Notes: a model not told the origin generated them from the letters alone. A stretch of DNA of 64,000 nt from an uncultured Draconibacterium sp. (GCF_963676815.1 NZ_OY781365.1:868001-932000); one strand, 5' to 3'; counted from the first letter of the stretch, positions 1 through 9,045 are shown. Numbers and translations: made by a program.

Positions 1-965
1 AAATACAAGGCCGAACCAATAATAAATATCAAGAATATCGTCCAGCTGTATATGGCCAATACAATGGCAAAAACCACCAGACTAAAAACCGAAAACAAAA
101 CTCCGATTGACTGGGCTGTTAAAAAACGCTCGATTCGGTCGTGATCTTCAATACGCTGTAAAATATCGCCGATCATCTTTGAGTCGAAAAAGCCCAACGG
201 CAGCTTCATTAACTTGATAAGAAAATCGGAAATAATGGAAATATTAATGCGCGTGCTAATGTGCAACAAAATCCACGAGCGGATGAACTCAACCGACATT
301 CGACTGATAAATAAAACGAGTTGCGCAATAAGTACCAGGTATATAAAACCAATATCCTGATTATTTATTCCAATGTCGACTACACTCTGCGTTAGAAAAG
401 GCAAAACCAGCTGAATGCAACTTCCGAGAAGAAAACCAAGAATTAACTGAACAACCAGTTTTTTGTATGGTTTTAGGTAATTAAATACAAACTGAAAGCC
501 GGTACGTTTTACTTTGTCGTCTTCGCTCTGGTAAAATTCGGGTGTTGGTTGCAAAAGCAAGCAAATCCCTTTTTCTTCACCTCCAGAAACCGTAGAAATC
601 CATTTTTCGCAAAACTCTTTTTCGCTGTATTCAATCCGCCCAAATGCAGGATCTGCAACACAAACTTTCCCTTTTTTAAACTGGTGAACAACAACAAAAT
701 GTTCCTGTCCCCAATGTACGATACAAGGAAGTGGGGCTTCATTTTTTAATTGCTGAAAAGTGATTTTCACTCCCATCGAGCGCATTCCAATAGCTTCAGC
801 AGCGTCGCTGATTCCCAGTAATGATACACCTTCCCGGGTTATATAGGAGTTTTCGCGAAGAAATTCGGTGGTATAATGCTTCCCGTAATATTTGGCCACC
901 ATGCGTAAGCAGGTTGGGCCGCAATCCATTGCATCAAATTGTTGATAAAACGGGAACTTTGCCAT
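1..965 (-). CDS. C39-peptidase ABC exporter, N-terminal part (cut by window edge)
   Basis: The reading frame is open from an ATG at 965 to the window edge, about 321 residues. It begins MAKFPFYQQFDAMDCGPTC, the classic start of a C39 peptidase, with the catalytic Cys at residue 15 in DCGPTC. The partner His lies in VHWGQEHFVVV and the Asp in VADPAFG. After about residue 160 come hydrophobic segments (for example LVVQLILGFLLGSCIQLVLP) typical of the ABC transmembrane domain. Family members cleave double-glycine leader peptides and export bacteriocins or other peptides across the inner membrane. The ATPase domain would lie beyond the window. The gene is divergent from the next one. No double-glycine precursor was recognised nearby, so the substrate is unknown. 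Confidence 0.9.
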   Translation of the reverse strand, partial: MAKFPFYQQFDAMDCGPTCLRMVAKYYGKHYTTEFLRENSYITREGVSLLGISDAAEAIGMRSMGVKITFQQLKNEAPLPCIVHWGQEHFVVVHQFKKGKVCVADPAFGRIEYSEKEFCEKWISTVSGGEEKGICLLLQPTPEFYQSEDDKVKRTGFQFVFNYLKPYKKLVVQLILGFLLGSCIQLVLPFLTQSVVDIGINNQDIGFIYLVLIAQLVLFISRMSVEFIRSWILLHISTRINISIISDFLIKLMKLPLGFFDSKMIGDILQRIEDHDRIERFLTAQSIGVLFSVFSLVVFAIVLAIYSWTIFLIFIIGSALY

Positions 966-1114
966 AATTGAGTTTTGTTGCGGAAAGATAGAAAAAATTC
1001 TCAATGGTCGCGCCAGTATTGACAATTAGATGCTAACAGCTTACCATGAATTCTGACCTAAACAGAACCAAATTATGTTTTTACAGGATTATAAAGTTGA
1101 TTACAAGAATTAAG

Positions 1115-1122
1115 TATATTTG
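1115..1122 (+). promoter_or_regulatory. -7 promoter box (TATATTTG)
   Basis: An exact match to the Bacteroidota -7 consensus TAnnTTTG lies 28 bp before the ATG at 1150. No well-spaced -33 box is seen. Its position also argues against the in-frame TTG at 1120 being the start of the next gene. Confidence 0.45.
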
Positions 1123-1149
1123 CTATCGCTAAACATAATTCGAAACAGA

Positions 1150-1671
1150 ATGCACCTCAAAAATCGAGTTTTATTTTTCTTACTTTTATTTCTACCCGTA
1201 TTTACGATGGCTCAACAGCCAAAATACGACATTCAAATCGTTACCTGCATTGAATCGCTGGTTCCGAATGGTCTGGGAAGATCGCGCATGATTTCACCCA
1301 TTGCTGAAGTAGATTACCAGGATTTTACCTCGCAACGAACAGAGGACAAAAAGAGTAAAAACAAAAGCAAACGAAAAGACATGCGTATCAAGGAATATGA
1401 AGAAACCAAGTTACTGAACTTTTATAACGAAGGCGGAATCAGGTTTCAGAACATTGCTTCGAACGATGCTTTAATGACATCGAAAATTAACGATATGCTG
1501 GCCAATGGCTGGGAATTATTTGATGTAAAAACAGGCGTTGAAAGCAAAATGGCAAATGCCAGTGTTAAAAAAGCAATTATTAAAGCACTGCTCGACGACG
1601 ACAGCGAAAGTGCAAACGATCCGAACGGATTGTTTCTTACCCGCTATTATTTCCGAAAAGAAGCTGAATAA
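1150..1671 (+). CDS. Secreted hypothetical protein, tandem paralogue 1
   Basis: A 173-residue protein starting at ATG 1150 with a clear signal peptide (LFFLLLFLPVFTMAQQ). I chose 1150 over the upstream TTG at 1120 because the signal peptide starts cleanly there and a -7 box overlaps 1120. The mature part is basic and ends in a conserved block including GGIRFQNIASNDAL and GWELFDVKTGVES. The block INDMLxxGWEL resembles the core of DUF4177-type proteins, but this is only a resemblance. The gene is followed 47 bp later by a close paralogue, so the two are probably co-transcribed. Function unknown; periplasmic or secreted location is inferred from the signal peptide. Confidence 0.75.
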   Translation: MHLKNRVLFFLLLFLPVFTMAQQPKYDIQIVTCIESLVPNGLGRSRMISPIAEVDYQDFTSQRTEDKKSKNKSKRKDMRIKEYEETKLLNFYNEGGIRFQNIASNDALMTSKINDMLANGWELFDVKTGVESKMANASVKKAIIKALLDDDSESANDPNGLFLTRYYFRKEAE

Positions 1672-1718
1672 CCCAAAACAGACGTATAAATAAGTTAAAA
1701 ATCACAAAACATATCAAA

Positions 1719-2219
1719 ATGAAACAAACTATTATTTTCATTCTTTTGGCGCTTTTTATTTCGCCAATAACAAACGGACAAGAAACGCCGCAATACGAAG
1801 TAAAAATCATTACCACAATCGAATCGATCATCCCAAGTGGTGTTGGCCGTTCACGACTAATTTCTACTGATCACGAAGTGGATTACAAAGAATTTACCAC
1901 GCGGCAAACAGCCGAAAACGGCGACAGAAATAAAAGCGACCGCGAGGAAATCCGCATCAAAGATTTTGATGAAACCAAACTACTCAACTTCTTTAATGTT
2001 GGTGGTATCCGCTTTCAGAACATTGCTTCGAACGATGCACTGTTAACTTCTAAAATTAATGACATGATGAGTCAGGGCTGGGAGCTGGCTTTTGTAAATA
2101 CCGGAGTTGAAAGTTACGGAGGAGCCGACGACAACAACGGTATTTTTATAACACGTTATATTTTTAAGCGCCAGAAAACGGATGAAAAACCATCGCTTCT
2201 CGACTCGCTTGAGGAATAA
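1719..2219 (+). CDS. Secreted hypothetical protein, tandem paralogue 2
   Basis: A 166-residue protein with signal peptide MKQTIIFILLALFISPITNGQ. It is colinear with the preceding protein over nearly its full length. Both share YEVKII/YDIQIV near the mature N terminus, GRSR(L/M)IS, VDY(K/Q)(E/D)FT, LLNF(F/Y)N and an almost identical GGIRFQNIASNDAL plus TSKINDM(M/L) stretch. It lacks the Lys-rich insert of paralogue 1 before the C terminus (about residues 137-160 there). Tandem duplication is the simplest explanation. Function unknown. A hairpin terminator follows. Confidence 0.75.
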   Translation: MKQTIIFILLALFISPITNGQETPQYEVKIITTIESIIPSGVGRSRLISTDHEVDYKEFTTRQTAENGDRNKSDREEIRIKDFDETKLLNFFNVGGIRFQNIASNDALLTSKINDMMSQGWELAFVNTGVESYGGADDNNGIFITRYIFKRQKTDEKPSLLDSLEE

Positions 2220-2236
2220 GCAAGCAACAGGAACAT

Positions 2237-2275
2237 ACCACAATAACCTGCAAAAGGTAATTGTGGTTTGTTTTT
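2237..2275 (+). terminator. Intrinsic terminator after the paralogue pair
   Basis: The arms ACCACAATAACC and GGTAATTGTGGT form a hairpin with a short A-rich loop, followed by a T-rich tract. It lies just downstream of the stop codon at 2219. Confidence 0.6.
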
Positions 2276-2291
2276 GAATAGCAGCATAAAT

Positions 2292-2582
2292 CTAAAACAA
2301 ACTAACGCCCAAATAAATCAATGCCGGAATAAATCCAAGTAGTGATAATGGCCTTGCAGAACGCTCAAATTTCTCCTTTTCGCTCAAATAATAAAATAGC
2401 GCAACCGGCAACACCGCAATAACCAAACTCACACCAAAGAAATCGAAAAAAGCTCCCTTCTCAGTAAGAAAACGAAATTCATGCATACCTTCTTTGAAAT
2501 AAAAAATGGCCGCTGAAATAACGGCTGAAACAAGTATGATCACCACCGGATAAATACGGCAACACAAGTTATTTTTTTGCAT
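2292..2582 (-). CDS. Small hypothetical membrane protein
   Basis: A 96-residue protein starting at ATG 2582 with about three hydrophobic segments (IYPVVIILVSAVISAAIFYF, FFGVSLVIAVLPVALFYYL and LLGFIPALIYLGVSLF). No family was recognised. It is convergent with the paralogue pair and divergent from the response regulator at 2715. The segment spacing and the lack of a competing frame support a real gene, but with no known domain the call is moderate. Confidence 0.6.
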   Translation of the reverse strand: MQKNNLCCRIYPVVIILVSAVISAAIFYFKEGMHEFRFLTEKGAFFDFFGVSLVIAVLPVALFYYLSEKEKFERSARPLSLLGFIPALIYLGVSLF

Positions 2583-2714
2583 AGCGCAAGATAACTATAA
2601 ATGTTTTTGGGTTATATACATACACTCCATTTTCACAGAATTCAGAACTCACCCAACACAATCAACCGCATTCGCATGAAAAGTTATTATATTGCAATTT
2701 GAAAATAAGCATGC

Positions 2715-3398
2715 ATGAAAATTCTCATAATTGAAGACGAAATAGCTTTATCCGACTCCATTTTTCAGTACCTCACCGACGAAGGTTATGTGTGCGAAAC
2801 GGCCTATGATTACAACACGGCAGCCGAGCATCTTGATATCCATTTTTACGACTGTATTCTGGTGGATATTAATTTACCGGGCGGCAGCGGCCTCGACCTT
2901 ATCAGGCAGGTAAAAAAGGATAATAAAAAAATGGGAATCATCATTATTTCGGCACGCGACTCGGTAGACAACAGAATTGAAGGGCTTGAAATTGGTGCCG
3001 ATAATTACCTTACAAAACCTTTTCATTTGGCAGAACTAAATGCGCATCTGAAATCGATTAACCGGCGGATAAATTTCGATGGCGACAATCAGATTTTGGT
3101 CAACGAGATAAAAATCCTGCCCGATTCGCACCAGGTTTTTGTAAACGACAACGAGTTACAACTCACAAAAAAAGAGTACGAATTGCTCCAGTTTTTTGTA
3201 GCCAACAAAAACAAGGTAATTACAAAAACAGGTTTGGCGCAGCATCTTTGGGGCGACTACATGGACATTGCCGATTCGTACGATTTTATTTACGGACACA
3301 TTAAAAACCTCCGCAAAAAACTGATAAAAAAAGGATGCACCGATTATATTAAAACCATTTACGGCGTTGGTTATAAATTCGATTTAAACCAGGAATAA
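2715..3398 (+). CDS. OmpR-family response regulator
   Basis: A 227-residue protein. The receiver domain (about 1-115) has the acidic pair EDE at 7-9, phospho-acceptor Asp51 in LVDINLPG, a conserved Ser in ISARDS and Lys in LTKPF. A winged-helix DNA-binding domain (about 128-225) follows, ending in the typical IYGVGYKF. The domain order is that of OmpR/PhoB regulators acting in the cytoplasm on promoters. The probable partner kinase is the gene at 3639, but the pair is separated by 240 bp holding an inverted-repeat element, so co-transcription is not assured. The stimulus cannot be read from the sequence. Confidence 0.93.
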   Translation: MKILIIEDEIALSDSIFQYLTDEGYVCETAYDYNTAAEHLDIHFYDCILVDINLPGGSGLDLIRQVKKDNKKMGIIIISARDSVDNRIEGLEIGADNYLTKPFHLAELNAHLKSINRRINFDGDNQILVNEIKILPDSHQVFVNDNELQLTKKEYELLQFFVANKNKVITKTGLAQHLWGDYMDIADSYDFIYGHIKNLRKKLIKKGCTDYIKTIYGVGYKFDLNQE

Positions 3399-3408
3399 AA
3401 AAAACGGC

Positions 3409-3603
3409 AAACACGAAGACGCTAAGACACGAAGAATAACTTTTTTGTACTTTTAAATGTTGTGCAAATGCCTATTAAAACTCTAAATATTATACACAAA
3501 TTTGGATTGAAAAAAACAGAATTATTAACTGCATCGGTGCAAAGCCTGAAATAAATCCTAAAGCAATTTTTCTCTTACCTTTGTGTCTTTGCGACTTTGT
3601 GTT
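3409..3603. repeat. MITE-like element with 24-bp inverted termini
   Basis: The left arm at 3409-3432 reads aaacacgaagacgctaagac and continues; the right arm at 3580-3603 is its inverted match at about 20 of 24 positions (tttgtgtctttgcgactttg and on). The arms enclose about 147 bp of AT-rich sequence with no ORF. Sequences of the type 'cgcaaagacacaaag' recur between genes in many bacterial genomes; that this belongs to that class is inference. It splits a response regulator from its probable kinase. Confidence 0.5.
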
Positions 3604-3638
3604 CCAAATAACAATTTATACTCTAGCCACGAGAATTA

Positions 3639-4922
3639 ATGAAACTACTAACCAAAATAAGTCTCAATTTCCTCTCCATTTCACTTTTCATTTTCCTTAC
3701 CGGATTAGTGGTTTTTTATTTTGTTCTTCGCCAACAGGTAAACCAAAACATAAACGTTGAGTTGCAAAAGCGCCAAACCAGCATTCAAAATGAATTAAAT
3801 TCGGCACACGGAGCAACAACAGCACCAACCGATTTTGAGAAAAAAGTTGAAGTAACTCCAATACCTGCCAACCAAAATCCGGTTGAAGGCTATTCCGATA
3901 CGCTAATTGTGGATGCTAAAACAGGCGCTTACACAGCATACCGTCAGTTGCAGTTCGTTTCGGAAGTTGGCGGGCAAAAATACCTGGTCAGAATCTTTAA
4001 ATCGCATGCCGAAACCGACAACCTGATGGTTCGCATTATTTTATCGATGACGCTACTGGTTGTTGCCCTTATTATAGGACTATTAGTACTGAACCGGCAC
4101 ATATCGCAAAAAACGCTGAAATCGTTTTACGACACCATCAACAAAATCAAAAAATACGACTTGAACACGCACGAAGATTTTCAATTGAAAGAAAGCGATA
4201 TCAAGGAATTCAACGAGTTGAACAAGGTTTTGATTTCGATGACCGAGCGCATAAAAGACGACTATTACAACCTGAAAGAATATACCGAAAATGCCTCGCA
4301 CGAATTGCAAACACCCATTGCCGTAATTATCTCGAAACTGGAGCTGCTTCTGCAGTCAGAATGTATGCAGGAGAAAGAATTAAAAACGATTAGCGATGCC
4401 TATGAAGCTTCCACCCGGCTTTCGCGCTTGACCAATACTTTGCTGCTACTTTCAAAAATTGGGAACCGACAATTCCCTGAAGTAAAAAAAGTCGATTTAA
4501 CCCAAATAATTGACACACAACTTTCATTCCTCGAGGATGTTATTGCAAGCAAAAAGATTTCGGTAAAAAGTCCAGATAAACAATATTTTGCTGAATTGAA
4601 TCCATATCTGGCTGACATACTGATTTCCAACCTGTTAAAAAATGCCATCCGCCACAATCATAAAAACGGTTACATTTCGATAACTGCAAACGATAAACAG
4701 CTAACGATTGCCAACAGCGGCGAAAAAATTGAAGGAAACCCAGACGATATATTCAAACGATTTTACAAATCATCCTCCTCCGACAGTTCGGTTGGACTGG
4801 GACTTGCCATCGTTCAGAAAATATGTGAAGTTTCGGGTTTTAAGGCCCTTTATTCCTATGAGAATAACCTGCACAATTTTAGCATTATTTTCACCCCGGA
4901 AACAAACAATTTTGAGGCTTGA
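3639..4922 (+). CDS. Sensor histidine kinase (partner of the regulator at 2715)
   Basis: A 427-residue inner-membrane kinase. TM1 is at about residues 9-30, followed by a short periplasmic region of about 100 residues and TM2 at about 131-152 (MVRIILSMTLLVVALIIGLLVL). A cytoplasmic linker leads to a HisKA domain with the phosphorylated His221 in ENASHELQTPIAVI. The HATPase_c domain follows with the N box LLKNAIRHN and G box SVGLGLAIVQKI. It is short for the family, with no PAS or HAMP domain clearly visible. By position it phosphorylates the OmpR-type regulator upstream. Signal unknown. Confidence 0.92.
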   Translation: MKLLTKISLNFLSISLFIFLTGLVVFYFVLRQQVNQNINVELQKRQTSIQNELNSAHGATTAPTDFEKKVEVTPIPANQNPVEGYSDTLIVDAKTGAYTAYRQLQFVSEVGGQKYLVRIFKSHAETDNLMVRIILSMTLLVVALIIGLLVLNRHISQKTLKSFYDTINKIKKYDLNTHEDFQLKESDIKEFNELNKVLISMTERIKDDYYNLKEYTENASHELQTPIAVIISKLELLLQSECMQEKELKTISDAYEASTRLSRLTNTLLLLSKIGNRQFPEVKKVDLTQIIDTQLSFLEDVIASKKISVKSPDKQYFAELNPYLADILISNLLKNAIRHNHKNGYISITANDKQLTIANSGEKIEGNPDDIFKRFYKSSSSDSSVGLGLAIVQKICEVSGFKALYSYENNLHNFSIIFTPETNNFEA

Positions 4923-5085
4923 ACCCACAAGCCAACAACCTGCATAACACCCTCTATTTCTGCCAAATAAACATCCCCCTTATAATCCTTTGTTCAATAC
5001 ATATCCAAATCTGATTTTTTCTACAGATTTTCTACAGATTGTTTAATTAGTATTGTTTCAAAATCAAGACTTAAGCGATTCATTC

Positions 5086-6339
5086 ATGATAGGATTACTT
5101 GGATTAAACCACAAAACTGCTCCGATAAAAGTTCGCGAGAAATTCGTTTTTTGCGAAGAAGATGTGAAGCGTTTTGTGCCGCAACTAATCGACGCAGGAA
5201 TAAACGGTGCAATCGTTGTTTCAACATGCAACCGAACCGAGATATATTTTGACTATACGGAAAAAAACATCTTTGATTGTACTTCAACATTAGCAAAAAT
5301 GCTTTTTGAGTGGAGAAGAGCGGATAAAAGTGTGGGGGCACATTTTTACCACAAATTCCAGGACGAAGCTTCAGAACATTTATTTCGTGTTGCATCGGGG
5401 CTCGACTCGATGGCGCTGGGCGAATACCAGATTGTTGGCCAGCTGAAAGATGCTTTTGCCATTGCTGATAAATATGAAGTTCATACGCCAACGTTAATTC
5501 GCTTGTTTAACAAAGCTTTCGAAGCTGGTAAAAAAGTTAGGACGGACACAGCACTTTCAAAAGGAGCCGTTTCGGTTAGCTATGCCGCAGTTGAACTTGC
5601 CAATGAAAAATTACATAGTATTACTTCACACCCAACATTGTTGCTTGGAGCAGGTCAAACCGGCGAACTTACGCTGCAAAACCTGTTGAAAAAAGGTTGT
5701 GATAAGTTCACAATCATCAACCGCACAACGGAAAAAGCACAGGAACTGGCAAAACGTTACAAGGGGACTGCAAAAGAATTTTCGGAACTGCAAAATGAAT
5801 TGATTACCAACGACATTGTAATCACATCTACTGCATCAAAAAAACCACTTGTAACCAAAGAAATGGTGGAGCAAGTAATGATCGAACGCCAAAACAAACC
5901 GATCTTTTTTGTCGATCTCTCGGTACCTCATAATGTTGCACCTGATGTAGCCGAAATCGAAAATGTTTTTGTTATCGATGTTGATGATCTGCAAGCTGTG
6001 GTCGACAGAACATTTGGCAAACGTCGCGGCGAAATTGAAAAAGCCGAAAAAATTATTGCCGGGTTTGTAAGTGATTTTAGCGATTGGCAACACACCCGCA
6101 ATCTGACTCCTACTTTCCAAAGTATCAGCGATAATTTCAAGAAAATAAATGAAGCCGAACTCGAAGGCTTTATCAAACGACAGTCGAACGACAACACCGA
6201 CGAAGCTTCGATGTATGCCGATCATATTACCAATAAATTTATTCGCCTGATGATCAAAAACGTAAAATCGATTACCGATAACGGGCGCAAAAAAGAATAC
6301 ATCGAATTGGTTAACGATCTGTTCAAAATAGCCCCATGA
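5086..6339 (+). CDS. hemA: Glutamyl-tRNA reductase
   Basis: A 417-residue protein catalysing NADPH-dependent reduction of glutamyl-tRNA(Glu) to glutamate-1-semialdehyde, the first committed step of C5-pathway tetrapyrrole synthesis. The start MIGLLGLNHKTAP is the family N terminus, so I prefer ATG 5086 to the in-frame TTG at 5053. The catalytic Cys48 lies in STCNRTEIY. The NADPH-binding Rossmann segment (LLGAGQTGELTLQNL) is near residue 190, followed by the C-terminal dimerisation helices. It opens the hem operon and overlaps the next gene by 4 bp (ATGA), indicating translational coupling. Confidence 0.96.
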   Translation: MIGLLGLNHKTAPIKVREKFVFCEEDVKRFVPQLIDAGINGAIVVSTCNRTEIYFDYTEKNIFDCTSTLAKMLFEWRRADKSVGAHFYHKFQDEASEHLFRVASGLDSMALGEYQIVGQLKDAFAIADKYEVHTPTLIRLFNKAFEAGKKVRTDTALSKGAVSVSYAAVELANEKLHSITSHPTLLLGAGQTGELTLQNLLKKGCDKFTIINRTTEKAQELAKRYKGTAKEFSELQNELITNDIVITSTASKKPLVTKEMVEQVMIERQNKPIFFVDLSVPHNVAPDVAEIENVFVIDVDDLQAVVDRTFGKRRGEIEKAEKIIAGFVSDFSDWQHTRNLTPTFQSISDNFKKINEAELEGFIKRQSNDNTDEASMYADHITNKFIRLMIKNVKSITDNGRKKEYIELVNDLFKIAP

Positions 6340-8048
6340 GAAATATAATTCGCATTGGTACACGAGGCAGCAAGCTGGCCTTATATCAAGCTTATAGGGT
6401 ACAGAATGAACTTGAACAAAAATTCCCTGAAAAGCAATTTGAGATTGTCGTAATAAAAACAAAAGGCGACAAAATTTTAGATGTTCCGCTATCAAAAATC
6501 GGCGATAAAGGCCTTTTTACCAAAGAGTTGGAAGCAGCCATGTTCAACGATGAAATCGACATGGCCGTGCACAGCTTAAAAGACCTTCCCACTATTTTTC
6601 CTGAAGGAACAAAACTGGGTGCCGTGCTGGAAAGAGGTACGGTAAACGATGCATTGGTAAGCAAAGATCATTTAAAACTTTCGGAACTGACTTCGGAGCA
6701 TACAATCGCAACTTCTAGTTTACGACGTAAGGCACAGTTGCTAAAGATAAATCCTGATTTTAATATCGTTGAAATCAGGGGGAATGTAAACACGCGTATC
6801 CGCAAAATGAATGAAGGTTACTGCGATGCCATGATCATGGCAGGTGCAGGATTGCAACGACTTGAAATGGATGAAGCAATTACCGAAATTCTTGATCCGG
6901 AAACTATGATTCCGGCATGTGGACAAGGTGCTATTGCCATTGAAATAAAAGATAACGATCCGGAGATTGAAACAATTATTGCGCAGATCAATCACAAGGA
7001 AACGATGATAACGAGTTCGGCCGAACGTGTGTTTCTGAATACGCTTGAAGGCGGCTGCCAGATTCCGGTGGGAAGTACTTGCAAAGTTGAAGGTGACCAG
7101 GTAAAAATTACAGGTTTTGTTGCCAGCATCAACGGAAGTAAATTTCTGAAAGAAACAGTAAGCGGACCGGTTGAAAATGCCAATGAAATGGCGAGAAATC
7201 TGGCCAATAAATTATACAATGCCGGTGGAAAAGAAATTCTTGATACCATTCGAACGGAGAATTTACCTGTTACAAAAACGGAGCTTCCATTAAAAGACAA
7301 GGTAATTATTTCCACACGTCCTGTTGATATTCACGATGATCTTCCGGAACTATTAACAAAAGCGGGAGCATCGGTTGTTTCGCTGCCCATGATTCAAATT
7401 GAGCAGACAAAACTTACTGCAGCAGAAGAGAAATCTCTACAAAATCTCGATCAGTACAATTGGATTATTTTCACCAGTAAAAATGGCGTTGTAAGTTTAT
7501 TTAAACAGTTGATCGAAACTGTAGAAAACACTACTTTGCCCTCCGGATTAAAGATTGCGGTCATCGGTAAAAACACCGCCGCCGAACTGGATTATTACGG
7601 TTATGCTCCGTATTTTACAGCAAGCGAATATACTTCCGACGGTTTACTGAAAGAATTAAAAGAAAAGCACAATCTGCAGAACCAAAATATTTTGCTGGCC
7701 CTCGGAAATCTGGCCGGTGATAAACTCGAAACCGAACTATCGAAAACAAATTCAGTTACCCGGGTAAATACCTATCAAACAGTAAAACCATCGGGTGCTG
7801 ATTCTAAAATATTGGATGCGATATCAGATGACAATTACGATCTGATCATATTTACAAGTCCATCTACTTTTAACAACTTCAGCCACTTTTATGGCACCGA
7901 AAATATTTCAAAAGTAAAAATGGCCAGCATCGGAGAAACAACTTCTGAGGCCATTCGACAAGGTGGTGCCGAACCAGTGATTACTGCAGAAAATTCAAAT
8001 GCAGATGGACTTTACAAAGCAATAATCGACTATTACAGAACAAAATAA
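6336..8048 (+). CDS. hemC: Fused porphobilinogen deaminase / uroporphyrinogen-III synthase
   Basis: A 570-residue two-domain protein. Residues 1 to about 310 are hydroxymethylbilane synthase (HemC), starting IRIGTRGSKLALYQA, with the dipyrromethane-cofactor Cys241 in EGGCQIPVG. From about residue 325 (KDKVIISTRPVD) to the end is a HemD-type uroporphyrinogen-III synthase, weakly conserved as usual, with the typical YNWIIFTSKNGV and IIFTSPSTFNNF stretches. The fusion would pass the unstable hydroxymethylbilane directly to the cyclase. Product goes to HemE and, in the neighbouring sirohaem operon, to CobA. Translationally coupled to hemA. Confidence 0.94.
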   Translation: MRNIIRIGTRGSKLALYQAYRVQNELEQKFPEKQFEIVVIKTKGDKILDVPLSKIGDKGLFTKELEAAMFNDEIDMAVHSLKDLPTIFPEGTKLGAVLERGTVNDALVSKDHLKLSELTSEHTIATSSLRRKAQLLKINPDFNIVEIRGNVNTRIRKMNEGYCDAMIMAGAGLQRLEMDEAITEILDPETMIPACGQGAIAIEIKDNDPEIETIIAQINHKETMITSSAERVFLNTLEGGCQIPVGSTCKVEGDQVKITGFVASINGSKFLKETVSGPVENANEMARNLANKLYNAGGKEILDTIRTENLPVTKTELPLKDKVIISTRPVDIHDDLPELLTKAGASVVSLPMIQIEQTKLTAAEEKSLQNLDQYNWIIFTSKNGVVSLFKQLIETVENTTLPSGLKIAVIGKNTAAELDYYGYAPYFTASEYTSDGLLKELKEKHNLQNQNILLALGNLAGDKLETELSKTNSVTRVNTYQTVKPSGADSKILDAISDDNYDLIIFTSPSTFNNFSHFYGTENISKVKMASIGETTSEAIRQGGAEPVITAENSNADGLYKAIIDYYRTK

Positions 8049-8058
8049 AAACTACGCT

Positions 8059-9042
8059 ATGATGTTTCCTGAAACAAGATTAAGAAGATTAAGATATAAT
8101 TCGGTTTTACGCGACATGGTAACCGAAATAAAACTATCGGTTGACGATTTGGTGATGCCACTTTTTGTCTGTGCCGGAACCAACGTTCGCAATCCAATCA
8201 GCTCAATGCCGGGTAACTTTCAATTATCGGTTGAAAACCTGGTTGAGGAATGTAAAGAGGTTGTGGCAGCAGGGGTAAAGGCCGTTCTTTTGTTTGGTAT
8301 TCCTGCCGAAAAAGACGAAGACGGGACCGTTGCCTGTCAGCACAACGGGATTGTGCAGCAAGCCATTCGTGCCATAAAAGCAGAACTTCCGGAATTGTAT
8401 ATTATTGCCGATGTGTGTAATTGCGAATACACTACACACGGACACTGCGGAACCATAATTGATGGCGATGTGGATAACGACACCACGCTTGAAACGCTGG
8501 CTGCTCAATCGGTTTCGCTGGCTGAAGCCGGTGCTGATATGATCGCTCCGAGCGATATGATGGACGGACGCGTTGGACGAATCCGTGAAGCATTGGACGA
8601 CAACAAATTTGAGAAAATTCCAATAATGGCTTATTCGGCTAAATATGCATCGGGTTTTTACGGGCCATTCCGTGAGGCTGCCGAAAGTGCACCAAAATTT
8701 GGCAACCGTGCTACTTACCAAATGAATCCGGCCAATTCGGACGAAGCTATGCGCGAGGTAGAACTCGACATTGCCGAAGGTGCCGACATTGTTATGGTTA
8801 AACCGGCGCTCTCTTTCCTTGATATTATTTACCGTGTGAAGACAGAATTCAAAATGCCAACAGCAGCCTATAACGTAAGTGGCGAATTCTCGATGCTAAA
8901 AGCAGCAGAAGAGAAAGATTGGATAGACGGACCGCGTGTTATGATGGAAATTCTTACATCGATAAAAAGAGCCGGCGCCGATATTATTATTACATATTCA
9001 GCTGTTGATGCAGCGAAAATTTTGAATGGAATAAAAGGATAG
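8059..9042 (+). CDS. hemB: Delta-aminolevulinic acid dehydratase (porphobilinogen synthase)
   Basis: A 327-residue cytoplasmic enzyme that condenses two 5-aminolevulinate molecules to porphobilinogen. The active-site zinc cysteines are all present (Cys120, Cys122 and Cys130 in DVCNCEYTTHGHCG), so this is the zinc-dependent type. The two Schiff-base lysines are Lys195 (MAYSAKYAS) and Lys248 (MVKPALSFLD). Full length for the family. It sits 10 bp after the hemC-hemD fusion and 3 bp before hemL in the same operon. Confidence 0.97.
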   Translation: MMFPETRLRRLRYNSVLRDMVTEIKLSVDDLVMPLFVCAGTNVRNPISSMPGNFQLSVENLVEECKEVVAAGVKAVLLFGIPAEKDEDGTVACQHNGIVQQAIRAIKAELPELYIIADVCNCEYTTHGHCGTIIDGDVDNDTTLETLAAQSVSLAEAGADMIAPSDMMDGRVGRIREALDDNKFEKIPIMAYSAKYASGFYGPFREAAESAPKFGNRATYQMNPANSDEAMREVELDIAEGADIVMVKPALSFLDIIYRVKTEFKMPTAAYNVSGEFSMLKAAEEKDWIDGPRVMMEILTSIKRAGADIIITYSAVDAAKILNGIKG

Positions 9043-9045
9043 AAC

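Noticed and set aside
3409..3603. Bidirectional terminator of the response-regulator gene
   Set aside because: The inverted arms are about 150 bp apart with no poly-T after a compact hairpin, so a terminator is unlikely; a small repeat element fits better.
5053..5085. Extended N terminus of HemA from TTG 5053
   Set aside because: The added residues do not resemble the family, while ATG 5086 gives the canonical MIGLLGLNHKTAP start.
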